Of a stretch of 10,275 bases of DNA, positions 1 to 5,824 are shown in pieces; position 1 is the stretch's first letter; every line of letters begins with the position of its first letter. The DNA lies in assembly GCA_030613505.1 (NCBI GenBank), contig JAUWLW010000069.1:1-10275 (forward strand), given 5' to 3'. This stretch comes from Candidatus Zixiibacteriota bacterium (lineage in GTDB: Bacteria; RBG-13-66-14; B26-G2; WVWN01). Under the pieces are notes generated by a model, which was not told the DNA's origin, made no database searches, and was given only the letters and a program-made list of their open reading frames with translations. The position numbers and the translations under genes were made by a program.

Positions 1-1
1 C

Positions 2-30
2 TTGTGATTTTCATAACGATATTCTATACT
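2..30 (+). promoter_or_regulatory. Sigma70-like promoter of the aminotransferase gene
   Basis: A -35-like TTGTGA at 2-7 and a -10-like TATACT at 25-30 are separated by exactly 17 bases. Transcription would start near base 37 and leave a leader of about 37 bases that contains GAGG at 61-64, nine bases before the ATG at 74. The next gene to the left is outside the window, so it cannot be excluded that this gene is also read from upstream. Predicted from consensus only. Confidence 0.6.
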
Positions 31-73
31 TGCCGTCCGGCAACCCGCCGAAGGTCAACCGAGGTTACCAGCC

Positions 74-1216
74 ATGGTTAAAAAATACTTAATGACCCCC
101 GGGCCGACGCCCGTTCCCGCGGCGGTGGCTTCCGCGCAGACGGTGGACATGGTCTCGCACCGCGGCCGCGAATTCCACGAGCTCTACCAATACGTGACGA
201 AGACCCTCCGCGAGGTCGTGGGGACGTCGCACGAGGTGTACCTTCTGACGGGGTCCGGCACGTCGGCGATGGAGGCCGCAGTCGCCAACCTCACGTCGCC
301 GGGAGAGAAGGCGCTGGTCATACGCGGCGGCCACTTCGGCAACCGTTGGGCCGACATACTCAAGGAATACGGCGTCATGGTGCGGGCCATAGACGTGGAG
401 TGGGGCCGCGCGGTGAACCCCAAACTCGTCGCCGAGAGGTTGGCCGAGGATACCGAGAACGAAACACGGGCCGTCTTCACCACCTTCGTCGACACGTCCA
501 CCGGCGTCGTCCAGGACGTCGAAGAGATAGGCCGCATCGTGGCCGACAAGAACGCGCTCCTCGTCGTGGACGCCGTCTCGGGCCTGGGCGCCGTGGACTA
601 CCGCATGGACGAGTGGAACGTGGACGTCACGCTCTCGGCCTCGCAGAAGAGCTTTATGACGCCGCCGGGCATCGCGTTCATGTCGCTCAGCGGCAACGCG
701 TGGAAGGTCTGCGAGCGGGCCAAGTGTCCGCGGTACTACTGGGATCTACGTAAGTGTCGCCAGTTTGGCGAGAAGCACGAGACGCCGTTTACGCCCGCGG
801 TGGCGACGCTGCGCGCGCTGGCCAAGGCGCTCGAGCTCATGATGGAGGAGGGATTGGCCAACATCTTCGCCCGCCACGAGAAGATGGCGCGGGCCACGCG
901 CGCCGCGGTAAACGCGCTGGCGCTGCGGCTGTTCGCGCTCAACCCCGCCGACGTCCTGACCGTAATACGGCCCCCGGACGACATCGGCGCCGACGAGCTC
1001 CGCGGCCACATCGCCCGCACCTACGGCGTGGTCTTCGGGGGCGGCCAGGGCCAGCTCAAAGACCGCATCATCCGCATCGCTCACATGGGCGCGGTGGGGC
1101 CGTTCGACATTATAACGGCTGTCTCGGCGTTGGAGGCGGGATTGGCCGACAAAGGCTACGTCTTCGAACTGGGCGTCGGCGTCGGCGCCGCGGAAGAGAT
1201 CATCAAAGAAATGTAA
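74..1216 (+). CDS. Class V PLP aminotransferase, alanine/serine-glyoxylate (AGXT/PucG) type
   Basis: A cytoplasmic pyridoxal-phosphate enzyme expected to move an amino group between a small amino acid (alanine, serine or similar) and a 2-oxo acid such as glyoxylate or pyruvate. Visible family hallmarks are the N-terminal TPGPTPVP, the phosphate-binding loop TGSGTSAMEAA (residues 59-69), GGHFGNRW (85-92), the cofactor-contacting aspartate in VVDAVSG (D166), and the Schiff-base lysine K192 in SASQKSFMTPPG. The C-terminal small domain ends with a basic RIIRIAHMG segment typical of substrate carboxylate binding. At 380 residues it is of normal family length and looks intact. The ATG at 74 follows GAGG by nine bases. 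Substrate cannot be fixed: serine-pyruvate, alanine-glyoxylate and ureidoglycine-glyoxylate enzymes share these motifs. Its own promoter and terminator make it look monocistronic, so neighbours do not help. The fold is certain; the substrate is not. Confidence 0.93.
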   Translation: MVKKYLMTPGPTPVPAAVASAQTVDMVSHRGREFHELYQYVTKTLREVVGTSHEVYLLTGSGTSAMEAAVANLTSPGEKALVIRGGHFGNRWADILKEYGVMVRAIDVEWGRAVNPKLVAERLAEDTENETRAVFTTFVDTSTGVVQDVEEIGRIVADKNALLVVDAVSGLGAVDYRMDEWNVDVTLSASQKSFMTPPGIAFMSLSGNAWKVCERAKCPRYYWDLRKCRQFGEKHETPFTPAVATLRALAKALELMMEEGLANIFARHEKMARATRAAVNALALRLFALNPADVLTVIRPPDDIGADELRGHIARTYGVVFGGGQGQLKDRIIRIAHMGAVGPFDIITAVSALEAGLADKGYVFELGVGVGAAEEIIKEM

Positions 1217-1238
1217 ACGTGGAACGCCCTAACAACCG

Positions 1239-1268
1239 AGGCCCCGCGGCGAGCGCGGGGCCTTTTTT
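1239..1268 (+). terminator. Rho-independent terminator of the aminotransferase gene
   Basis: A nine-pair stem (AGGCCCCGC at 1239-1247 with GCGGGGCCT at 1255-1263) closes a seven-base loop and runs straight into six T residues at 1263-1268. It begins 22 bases after the stop codon. It lies between convergent genes. The reverse strand has the same stem but no good T run after it, so it acts mainly on plus-strand transcripts. Confidence 0.9.
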
Positions 1269-1297
1269 ATTACGCGTTGGCACGGGACGACCCTACG

Positions 1298-1990
1298 TCA
1301 AAACGACCGCGCCACCCCCGCCTCGCCGAAGGGCCGGAGCTTCTTTTCCCGGTTCAGGAAAATGTCGTCGTAGTAGCCGCCTATCTCTACCCCGGCGCGG
1401 CCTATTAACTTCCAATTCGGCGCTACCGCGACCTCGAGCTCGCCGAAGGGGGCGTTCTGCCATTCCGTTTTATCTTCGGCAAACGTCCCGTACGTGTCGC
1501 TGAAGTAATAGAGGAGGCGGCCGCGGTCGCCGGCGCGGAACGAAACCGGTCCGAAAAGGCGTCTCCCGACGGAGGCGTCATAGCCGACGCGGAGCCACGG
1601 TAAGTATTGGTGCGTTACCACCGGGTAGTACGGCGCCGGGTACTGGAGCTTGACGACGCCCAGGCCCGCGACCGGCCTGGCGACGAGCTCCCAGCCGCCG
1701 GGCGACATCTTCCGGTTATACCCATACTCCAATATCGGCTCGAAGATGTTGTCGTCGCCCGGGTAGCCGTAGATTTGGAGGCGGAAGAGGTGGTTATTCA
1801 ACTCCCCTACGCCGTAAGTTATCTCTCCCCGTAACCCGGCCTCCTCGTAGAAGTAGGGGTAGTAGTAATCGGTGGCGTTGAAGCGGAAAAGGCCCAGGGA
1901 AAAGGATAATTCAGCCGCGGATATTGCCGAAGCGGCAAAGCAAAATAACGCGACGGCGTTTACAAAGACTCTATATAAATATGGTTTCAT
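1298..1990 (-). CDS. Hypothetical secreted protein, probable outer-membrane beta-barrel
   Basis: I do not recognise a named family. The 230-residue product begins with a clear Sec signal peptide: a basic start (K2, R7), a hydrophobic core and a likely cut after AISA (about residue 25). The mature ~205 residues are rich in Tyr, Phe, Gly and Arg, with many short alternating hydrophobic/polar stretches typical of beta-strands. The chain ends in ...VARSF, and a C-terminal phenylalanine is a hallmark of outer-membrane barrels recognised by BamA. Size suggests 8-10 strands. The ATG at 1990 is preceded by CTCCCTTTAA with no Shine-Dalgarno match, so translation initiation is weak or atypical. It is convergent with the aminotransferase gene and lies 91 bases downstream of the lipoprotein gene on the same strand. 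Its 5' end is AT-richer than most of the window. Barrel assignment is inference; the signal peptide is clear. Confidence 0.75.
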   Translation of the reverse strand: MKPYLYRVFVNAVALFCFAASAISAAELSFSLGLFRFNATDYYYPYFYEEAGLRGEITYGVGELNNHLFRLQIYGYPGDDNIFEPILEYGYNRKMSPGGWELVARPVAGLGVVKLQYPAPYYPVVTHQYLPWLRVGYDASVGRRLFGPVSFRAGDRGRLLYYFSDTYGTFAEDKTEWQNAPFGELEVAVAPNWKLIGRAGVEIGGYYDDIFLNREKKLRPFGEAGVARSF

Positions 1991-2029
1991 TTAAAGGGAG
2001 CGTCGTATAGGACAGGGCGTTGTTAGTAA

Positions 2030-2053
2030 GGTAAATAAAAACGCGGCTTCGCG
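2030..2053 (-). terminator. Weak terminator-like hairpin after the lipoprotein gene
   Basis: Read on the minus strand, a short CGCG-AAGC-CGCG hairpin (2053 to 2042) is followed by TTTTTA and more T/A. It lies about 28 bases past the stop codon of the lipoprotein gene and upstream of the barrel gene. The stem has only four pairs, so termination would be partial at best. Confidence 0.3.
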
Positions 2054-2081
2054 GGCGGACATTATGAATAAGTTCGCATCG

Positions 2082-3134
2082 TCATTCGATTAGATAATAC
2101 AGGGAATAAGTACCGCCTTCGTTTCGGGCGGCCATCCAGTATTTTTTCCCTTCTTCTTCGAAAGTTACTTGTTCGGGAGCGCCGATTTCTATAGGGAGTG
2201 TTCCGAGATGGAATTCGCCGTTATCACAAATTACGTGAGTTTGCTGCCCCAACGCTATCCCGTAATTATAACGGCGGAACGCCGTACAATTAAACGCCGA
2301 GGACAAAACGTACGGCCCGGGCGGCGCGAAGAAAGGAAGTACGTAAACTCCGCCGCCGGCGGGGGCTAAGTCTCGTAGTAATATCGCGCTGTAGTACATT
2401 TCCCCGAAATTAATCGTACAGGCGAAAAATATACCGCCTTCCGTCGGCGCCGCATCGCTAATACCGGATAAGGTAAAACCTTTCGGGAGGTCCGGGTATT
2501 CTTTGACCCATTCTACGCCGTTAAAAACCCAAATAAAATCCCCTGCGGGCCACGCGAAAATGAGGCCCGACGGCGCCGCGCCAACGGAGTTTACATCCGG
2601 TAACTCGTACCGCTCGGACCAATTCCCGTAGTCGTAACGGTAAATCCCGTCCAACGTCGTAACCCAAAAAGAGCTTTCGCTGGTCGCGGCTACCGAGAAA
2701 AAAGGTGCCTTAGTAGGTACGTCGCGTACCCGGCCCCAACGGCCTTTTTCATTTTTCAATAATACCGCCTCGGAGTTACTGTCAATCATGGTTGCGCCAA
2801 CCGCCCACCCTATTTCCCCGGCGAAATCTATGTCGTAAAGTTCACTGTCTTTTTCTTCAACGGTATAAACCTCTTCTAACGCCGAGCCGTTCCACCTTAA
2901 TATCCTACCTTGGCTTTCGCTGGAGCTGGGCGGGAACTCGCCTACCAGCGATATTCGGCCCCTTTTGTCCGCGGCAATACTGTTTACATTTACGGCCGTC
3001 GAAGCCGCCGAAAGCCAATTAACGTTTACAGGTTCAAGAGGGGGTGCGCCGCAGCAGGTTATAAAAACCGCGACCCCGCCGGCCCATAACAGGGCCCGGG
3101 TCGCCTTCCGCCACAACCGCCTTTTACCGCCCAT
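2082..3134 (-). CDS. Putative lipoprotein with beta-propeller-like repeats
   Basis: A 350-residue protein with no family I can name. The N-terminus has a strongly basic start (K4, R5, R6, R9, K10, R13), a hydrophobic stretch (LLWAGGVAVFI) and a Cys pair C27-C28 followed by GAPP. This resembles a lipoprotein signal, although the lipobox (ITC-C) is imperfect. The rest carries degenerate repeats of about 45-50 residues of the type 'sva....g.iwv.....giyryd.gnWse.y' (for example DIDFAGEIGWAVG, SVAATSESSFWVT and SVGAAPSGLIFAW), as in kelch/two-component-regulator-type beta-propellers. It is probably anchored at the cell surface or periplasmic face. The start is well supported: AAGGGAGG at 3139-3146 lies four bases upstream of the ATG. 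GC is near 50 percent in sampled stretches, against above 70 percent in the activase gene, which may indicate separate origin or relaxed codon selection. The barrel gene follows on the same strand. Confidence 0.75.
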   Translation of the reverse strand: MGGKRRLWRKATRALLWAGGVAVFITCCGAPPLEPVNVNWLSAASTAVNVNSIAADKRGRISLVGEFPPSSSESQGRILRWNGSALEEVYTVEEKDSELYDIDFAGEIGWAVGATMIDSNSEAVLLKNEKGRWGRVRDVPTKAPFFSVAATSESSFWVTTLDGIYRYDYGNWSERYELPDVNSVGAAPSGLIFAWPAGDFIWVFNGVEWVKEYPDLPKGFTLSGISDAAPTEGGIFFACTINFGEMYYSAILLRDLAPAGGGVYVLPFFAPPGPYVLSSAFNCTAFRRYNYGIALGQQTHVICDNGEFHLGTLPIEIGAPEQVTFEEEGKKYWMAARNEGGTYSLYYLIE

Positions 3135-3150
3135 AGGGCCTCCCTTACGC

Positions 3151-3182
3151 GTATAGTATGCAGCCGGTTTTGCTTAAAGCAA
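3151..3182 (-). promoter_or_regulatory. Possible promoter and operator-like palindrome upstream of the lipoprotein gene
   Basis: On the minus strand, TTGCTT (a -35-like element) lies 16-18 bases before CATACT/TACTAT (a -10-like element), just upstream of the Shine-Dalgarno. The -35 overlaps a 13-base palindrome TTGCTTAAAGCAA at 3170-3182, which could be a repressor site. A second -10-like TATACT (3211 to 3206) lies further upstream without a good -35. Consensus matches are moderate. Confidence 0.3.
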
Positions 3183-3231
3183 GGGCCTGAGAAGGCCACT
3201 TTATTAGTATAAGAACCTTGTTTAACGTTAC

Positions 3232-3270
3232 CTACCCGCCGCCAGCGCGACATCGAGGCGCTGGCGGGCC
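3232..3270. repeat. Dispersed copy (3) of the activase 3' tail
   Basis: Bases 3241-3270 match 29 of 30 bases of the activase 3' end at 6111-6140. The match continues, with a one-base deletion, to the position of the activase stop codon. Read on the minus strand it would encode ARQRLDVALAAG, against ARQRLEVALAAK in the gene. The core folds as a ten-pair hairpin (CCGCCAGCGC 3239-3248 with GCGCTGGCGG 3258-3267). It is joined directly to the palindrome at 3275-3301. No longer gene fragment surrounds it, so it is not simply the remains of a second full activase gene here. Confidence 0.85.
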
Positions 3271-3274
3271 TTTC

Positions 3275-3301
3275 GTAGGGGCCGACCTTTAGGTCGGCCC
3301 G
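3275..3301 (+). repeat. Palindromic intergenic repeat, copy R1
   Basis: GTAGGGGCCGACCTTTAGG... forms a perfect ten-pair inverted repeat (3279-3288 with 3291-3300) around a two-base centre. It is nearly identical to 5958-5984 and related to the copies at 5562-5588, 5862-5883 and 6018-6043. With the tail copy in front (3241-3270) it makes a composite unit that recurs at 5921-5984. Confidence 0.85.
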
Positions 3302-3311
3302 AGCGCGCGGA

Positions 3312-3331
3312 CAAGGGCCTTAAGGCCCTTG
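3312..3331. repeat. Perfect 20-base palindrome CAAGGGCCTTAAGGCCCTTG
   Basis: Both halves are exact reverse complements. It follows R1 after a CGAGCGCGCGGA spacer and ends 23 bases before the stop codon of the minus-strand membrane-protein gene at 3355. The spacer and left half recur in decayed form after R2 (about 5585-5611), so it is part of a larger repeat and not a chance palindrome. Neither side has a T run, so it is not a typical intrinsic terminator. Confidence 0.75.
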
Positions 3332-3354
3332 CCTTTCCGCCGAAGAGCCACCAG

Positions 3355-3873
3355 CTACCCGTACCCCATCGCGCCCCAGTCGACGGCGACGCGCTGTCGG
3401 TCGTTGGGGTCTATCTTGACGGCGACCGTCTCGCCCGGCTGTATATGGGGCACGGCGTAGCGCGGCACGACGGTATCGAACGCCACGACGTAGGGTGAGC
3501 CGAAGCCGTCTTCCACCTCCAGCGTCAGCGAGAGCAGCGGTTGGTCGTTGACGGTAACGGTACCCCCCCCGCTCGGGCCGCCCAGGCTCAGGACCGTCGC
3601 GCGGCCCGGGCGGCCTACGGCGCGGAGCTTGGCCCGGGCGCTCATCCCCTTGAACACGTCGAACACGGGCCTCAGGAGGAAATACATGCCGGTCAGGAAC
3701 ATCCCGGCGGCCGAGACGACCGCCGCCACCTGGACGGCGTACGTCGCCATTATGGCCTCGTACCTCGCCTCCCCCAATAGCTTGGGCGCCCATTCCACCG
3801 ACGACTGCCAGAGGATGATGGGCACCCAGGCGACGAAGACGAGCAACATACCGGTGCCGAATTTGCTGCGCAT
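3355..3873 (-). CDS. Small two-helix membrane protein with a C-terminal soluble beta-rich domain
   Basis: With the start at 3873 the protein has 172 residues. Two predicted membrane helices (about 7-24 and 45-67) form an N-terminal hairpin. They are followed by a soluble domain at about 86-166 containing GRPGRATVLSL, TVTVNDQPLLSLTLEV, and PGETVAVKIDPNDRQRVAVDW. This pattern, 'G.pa.AtVl...vN..P...l.leV....PY.v...PG..v.VkiDP.....a.dW', resembles the DUF3592-like/OB-like domains found in many bacterial two-helix membrane proteins. No catalytic residues are apparent and the function is unknown. The frame stays open to an ATG at 3936, but that start adds 21 Pro/Arg-rich residues and lacks a good ribosome site; AAGGAG five bases before 3873 decides the start. 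It lies 121 bases after fetB on the same strand and may be co-transcribed. The repeat block begins just past its stop. Confidence 0.8.
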   Translation of the reverse strand: MRSKFGTGMLLVFVAWVPIILWQSSVEWAPKLLGEARYEAIMATYAVQVAAVVSAAGMFLTGMYFLLRPVFDVFKGMSARAKLRAVGRPGRATVLSLGGPSGGGTVTVNDQPLLSLTLEVEDGFGSPYVVAFDTVVPRYAVPHIQPGETVAVKIDPNDRQRVAVDWGAMGYG

Positions 3874-3878
3874 GGCGG

Positions 3879-3884
3879 CTCCTT
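3879..3884 (-). promoter_or_regulatory. Shine-Dalgarno AAGGAG that sets the start at 3873
   Basis: AAGGAG on the minus strand lies five bases upstream of the ATG at 3873-3871. It favours this internal methionine over the in-frame ATG at 3936. Confidence 0.75.
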
Positions 3885-3904
3885 GGCGAATAGGATTTGG
3901 CGAA

Positions 3905-3919
3905 CGCGGCCTGGCCGCG
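3905..3919. repeat. Short inverted repeat CGCGGCCTGGCCGCG
   Basis: Seven-base perfect arms around a central T, in the 121-base gap between fetB and the small membrane-protein gene. It could be a hairpin or a binding site. It has no T run and is not obviously related to the other repeats in the window. In GC-rich DNA such short palindromes can arise by chance. Confidence 0.35.
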
Positions 3920-3994
3920 GCGGAAGGAATTTTCAAGTTAACCCAAAGAAGTACCGCCCCCGGCTCGAGCCCCCTCGCTTAGCAGGAGGCTTTT

Positions 3995-4780
3995 TTACAC
4001 TAAGCCGGCGCGGAGTTGATGAGCGGGGGTGAAGAACGCGCGGCTGTACCAGATCACGGCGGCGATCGTGCTGGCCGCGGCGGCGGCGGCGATCATGTAG
4101 ACGATCACGATCTGGTAGAGCACCGCGGCCGTGGGGGCGCCCCCCGCGAGTATCATACCGGTCATCGCGCCCGGAATTTGCACGATCCCAACCGTCATCA
4201 TCATATTGATGGTGGGGATCAACGCCATCTTGACGGCGTGCCGGACGTACGGCCGTGCCGCCAGTCGCGAGGTGGCCCCCGCCGCCAGCGCCGCTTCCAG
4301 CCGCTCGGCGTGCTCGCGAGCGGAAGTGGCGAACGTCGCCATCCCGAGCGAAGCGCCGTTCATAGAGGCGTTTATGATCATCCCGGCGAGCGGTATCAAA
4401 TACCGCGGATTGTACCACGGCTCGACGCGAACAATCACGCCGAAGAGGATCATAATAACGAGGACGGAGCCGAGCAACACCGCCGCCGTCGCGATGATCA
4501 CCGTCCGGCCGACGCCTCGACCCACCCGCCGCGCGCCGTGCCAACCCGCCACCGCGACCATAGCCGCGATCGCCAACAGAACCAAATACCATCTGTCCAG
4601 GCCGAAGATCCACTTGAGGAGGTAACCGACCGCTATAAGCTGCACGAACGTGCGGACGGTCCCCACGAGGAGAGTTTTCTCCAAAAAAAGGCGGTTCAAC
4701 GCGGAGACGACGGCTACGATGACGACGAAGACGAGCGCAATCGCGACGTCGGGCAACGTCAGGTCGACGAAGCCCTCCAT
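3995..4780 (-). CDS. fetB: FetB-type ABC transporter permease (UPF0014 family), likely iron export
   Basis: An inner-membrane permease of 261 residues, matching the usual ~260 of the FetB/YbbM (UPF0014) family. In E. coli FetB works with FetA to export iron and relieve iron or oxidative stress. About seven hydrophobic segments are visible (near 11-28, 37-58, 63-80, 93-118, 126-147, 185-212 and 216-248). Family signatures are NPRYLIPLAGMIINASMNG (124-142), the cytoplasmic coupling loop EAALAAGATS (162-171), and MMTVGIVQIPGAMTGMILAGG (194-214). The start at 4780 shares one base with the fetA stop (TGATG) and has GAGGGGG eight bases upstream, indicating translational coupling. Looks intact. The family assignment is strong, but the substrate in this organism is inferred from the E. 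coli homologue and other metals or substrates are possible. Confidence 0.9.
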   Translation of the reverse strand: MEGFVDLTLPDVAIALVFVVIVAVVSALNRLFLEKTLLVGTVRTFVQLIAVGYLLKWIFGLDRWYLVLLAIAAMVAVAGWHGARRVGRGVGRTVIIATAAVLLGSVLVIMILFGVIVRVEPWYNPRYLIPLAGMIINASMNGASLGMATFATSAREHAERLEAALAAGATSRLAARPYVRHAVKMALIPTINMMMTVGIVQIPGAMTGMILAGGAPTAAVLYQIVIVYMIAAAAAASTIAAVIWYSRAFFTPAHQLRAGLV

Positions 4781-5520
4781 CAGTCGAGCCCCCTCACGAA
4801 CTCCCGCGTGACTTCAACTTGCGGCCTCTCCAGGATCCGACGCGGCGTCCCCTCCTCCGCGACGCCTCCCGCCGCCAACACGACGATCCGGTCCAGCGCC
4901 CGCAGCTTCGGGATCTCATGCGTGACGTGGAGGAGCGTCATACCGTCTTCCTCCACGCGACGGTAGAGCCTCTCCAGCACCGCCCTCGCCGTCGGCGGTT
5001 CCAGCGAGGCCGTCGTCTCGTCGAGCATGAGGATTTGCGGCCGGAGAGCCAACGCCCGGGCAAGGCACACGCGCTGCTGCTCGCCGACGGAGAGCGCCGC
5101 CACCGGACGGTCGAGCCCCACGTCGGGAAGGGCCACCTCCTCCAGGAGCGCCGACAGCCCCTCCTCGCCGCCGCCGTTGCCGGCGGCTTGCAACCCGAAC
5201 AACAAGTTATCGCGGACCGTCTCGCCGAAGAGGAAAGGTTTTTGCGGCACGAGCTGCGCGCCGCGCCGCAGCGACAATACCTCCCGGTCGCGGACGTCCT
5301 CGCGGTCCACGAGGACGCGGCCGGCGTCGACATCCAGGAGCCGGTTGATCAGTTTAAGCAGCGTGGTCTTGCCGCAACCGGAGGGGCCGACGATCCCGAG
5401 CCGCTCGGCCCGGCCTACGACGACGTTCAGGCCGGCGAAGACCTGGGACGCGTGGCCTTTCGCGCCGTCGCCGGTACGCAGCGTCTTGTAGACGTCCTCG
5501 CATTGGACCATCGGCTCCAT
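4780..5520 (-). CDS. fetA: FetA-type ABC transporter ATP-binding protein, partner of FetB
   Basis: A cytoplasmic ATPase of 246 residues that powers the FetB permease encoded immediately downstream. All ABC motifs are present: Walker A GPSGCGKTT (45-53), Q-loop Q93 in VPQKPFLF, signature LSVGEQQ (143-149), Walker B ILMLDE (163-168), a D-loop-like SLEP (172-175) and the switch histidine H201 in HVTHE. The stretch after Walker B reads DETTASLEP instead of the common DEPTSALDP, which FetA-like proteins tolerate. Assignment to FetA over other ABC families rests on the adjacent, overlapping fetB. The ATG at 5520 has no Shine-Dalgarno. A -10-like TATTAT ends seven bases upstream, so the mRNA could be nearly leaderless. 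An internal ATG at 5511 preceded by GGAG is an alternative start. Confidence 0.9.
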   Translation of the reverse strand: MEPMVQCEDVYKTLRTGDGAKGHASQVFAGLNVVVGRAERLGIVGPSGCGKTTLLKLINRLLDVDAGRVLVDREDVRDREVLSLRRGAQLVPQKPFLFGETVRDNLLFGLQAAGNGGGEEGLSALLEEVALPDVGLDRPVAALSVGEQQRVCLARALALRPQILMLDETTASLEPPTARAVLERLYRRVEEDGMTLLHVTHEIPKLRALDRIVVLAAGGVAEEGTPRRILERPQVEVTREFVRGLD

Positions 5521-5527
5521 CGGCGCG

Positions 5528-5533
5528 ATAATA
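5528..5533 (-). promoter_or_regulatory. Possible -10 element giving a leaderless fetA mRNA
   Basis: TATTAT on the minus strand ends seven bases before the fetA ATG at 5520, after the hairpin at 5541-5559. No convincing -35 is present at the right distance (the sequence there is the GC-rich hairpin). It is suggested mainly by analogy with the same arrangement upstream of the HicB-like gene. Confidence 0.3.
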
Positions 5534-5536
5534 GCA

Positions 5537-5559
5537 TAAAAGGCGGCCCGGGGCCGCCT
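5537..5559 (-). terminator. Hairpin terminator after the HicB-like gene
   Basis: On the minus strand an eight-pair stem (AGGCGGCC with GGCCGCCT, plus-strand 5541-5548 and 5552-5559) with a three-base loop is followed by TTTTATG. It lies about 48 bases past the HicB-like stop and just before fetA, so it would separate the two units. The T run is short, so efficiency may be modest. Confidence 0.55.
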
Positions 5560-5561
5560 AC

Positions 5562-5588
5562 GTAGGGACCGACCTTTAGCACGAGCCG
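5562..5588 (+). repeat. Palindromic intergenic repeat, decayed copy R2
   Basis: The first 18 bases match R1 at 17 positions (GTAGGG[A/G]CCGACCTTTAG). The right arm of the palindrome is then missing, and the sequence rejoins the R1 flank (CGAG.CGCG.GG..ACRAGGGCC.TAAG) through about 5611. The stop codon of the HicB-like gene (5607-5609) falls inside this repeat-derived sequence. Confidence 0.65.
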
Positions 5589-5606
5589 CGCGGGGGGACG
5601 AGGGCC

Positions 5607-5816
5607 CTAAGAACGAATAGGAAAACGCCGCCTTATCGGCGGCGGAACGGGTTCGGCGTGTTTCTCGAGGCTCGCGAGAAATCCGGCGATGGCGTCCTTA
5701 ATATTGGCCACGGCCTCCTCGCGCATCGCGCCCTGGGAAACGCAACCCGGAAGGGCCGGCGCCTCCGCGACGAAGACGCCGTCTTCGTCTTGCTCGACGA
5801 TTATACGATATTTCAT
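5607..5816 (-). CDS. HicB-like antitoxin-family protein, orphan
   Basis: A 69-residue protein with the HicB N-terminal pattern: MKYRIIVEQDEDGVFVAEAP (1-20), then ALPGCVSQGAMREEAVANIKDAI (21-43), closely matching the partial-RNase-H-like fold of the HicB/COG1598 family. Classical HicB proteins neutralise the HicA mRNA interferase and often have a C-terminal DNA-binding domain. Here the chain ends in a short Pro/Arg-rich tail (PVPPPIRRRFPIRS) with no such domain. No HicA-like frame (about 60 residues with a double-stranded RNA-binding-like fold and catalytic His) is visible on either side, so this is a solo member or a remnant of a toxin-antitoxin pair. The ATG at 5816 has no Shine-Dalgarno and lies eight bases past a perfect TATAAT. 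The stop codon lies within repeat-derived sequence, so the last residues may be recently altered. Confidence 0.85.
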   Translation of the reverse strand: MKYRIIVEQDEDGVFVAEAPALPGCVSQGAMREEAVANIKDAIAGFLASLEKHAEPVPPPIRRRFPIRS

Positions 5817-5824
5817 ACGTTTAA

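Noticed and set aside
1279-1297. Possible sixth member of the palindromic repeat family (CGTAGGGTCGTCCC on the minus strand right after the barrel gene stop)
   Set aside because: The match to the family is limited to CGTAGGG and a half palindrome, too short to separate from chance.
754-1503. 249-codon plus-strand frame overlapping the aminotransferase 3' end
   Set aside because: It runs through the intrinsic terminator and into the antisense of the barrel gene, is Arg/Pro-rich, and has no domain.
3184-3197. GGCCT-GAGA-AGGCC hairpin as a plus-strand terminator
   Set aside because: Only five pairs, a poor T run, and no plus-strand gene ending nearby.
3874-3936. N-terminal extension of the small membrane protein to the ATG at 3936
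   Set aside because: The extension is a Pro/Arg-rich stretch without hydrophobic or conserved character, and the Shine-Dalgarno AAGGAG sits before the internal ATG at 3873.
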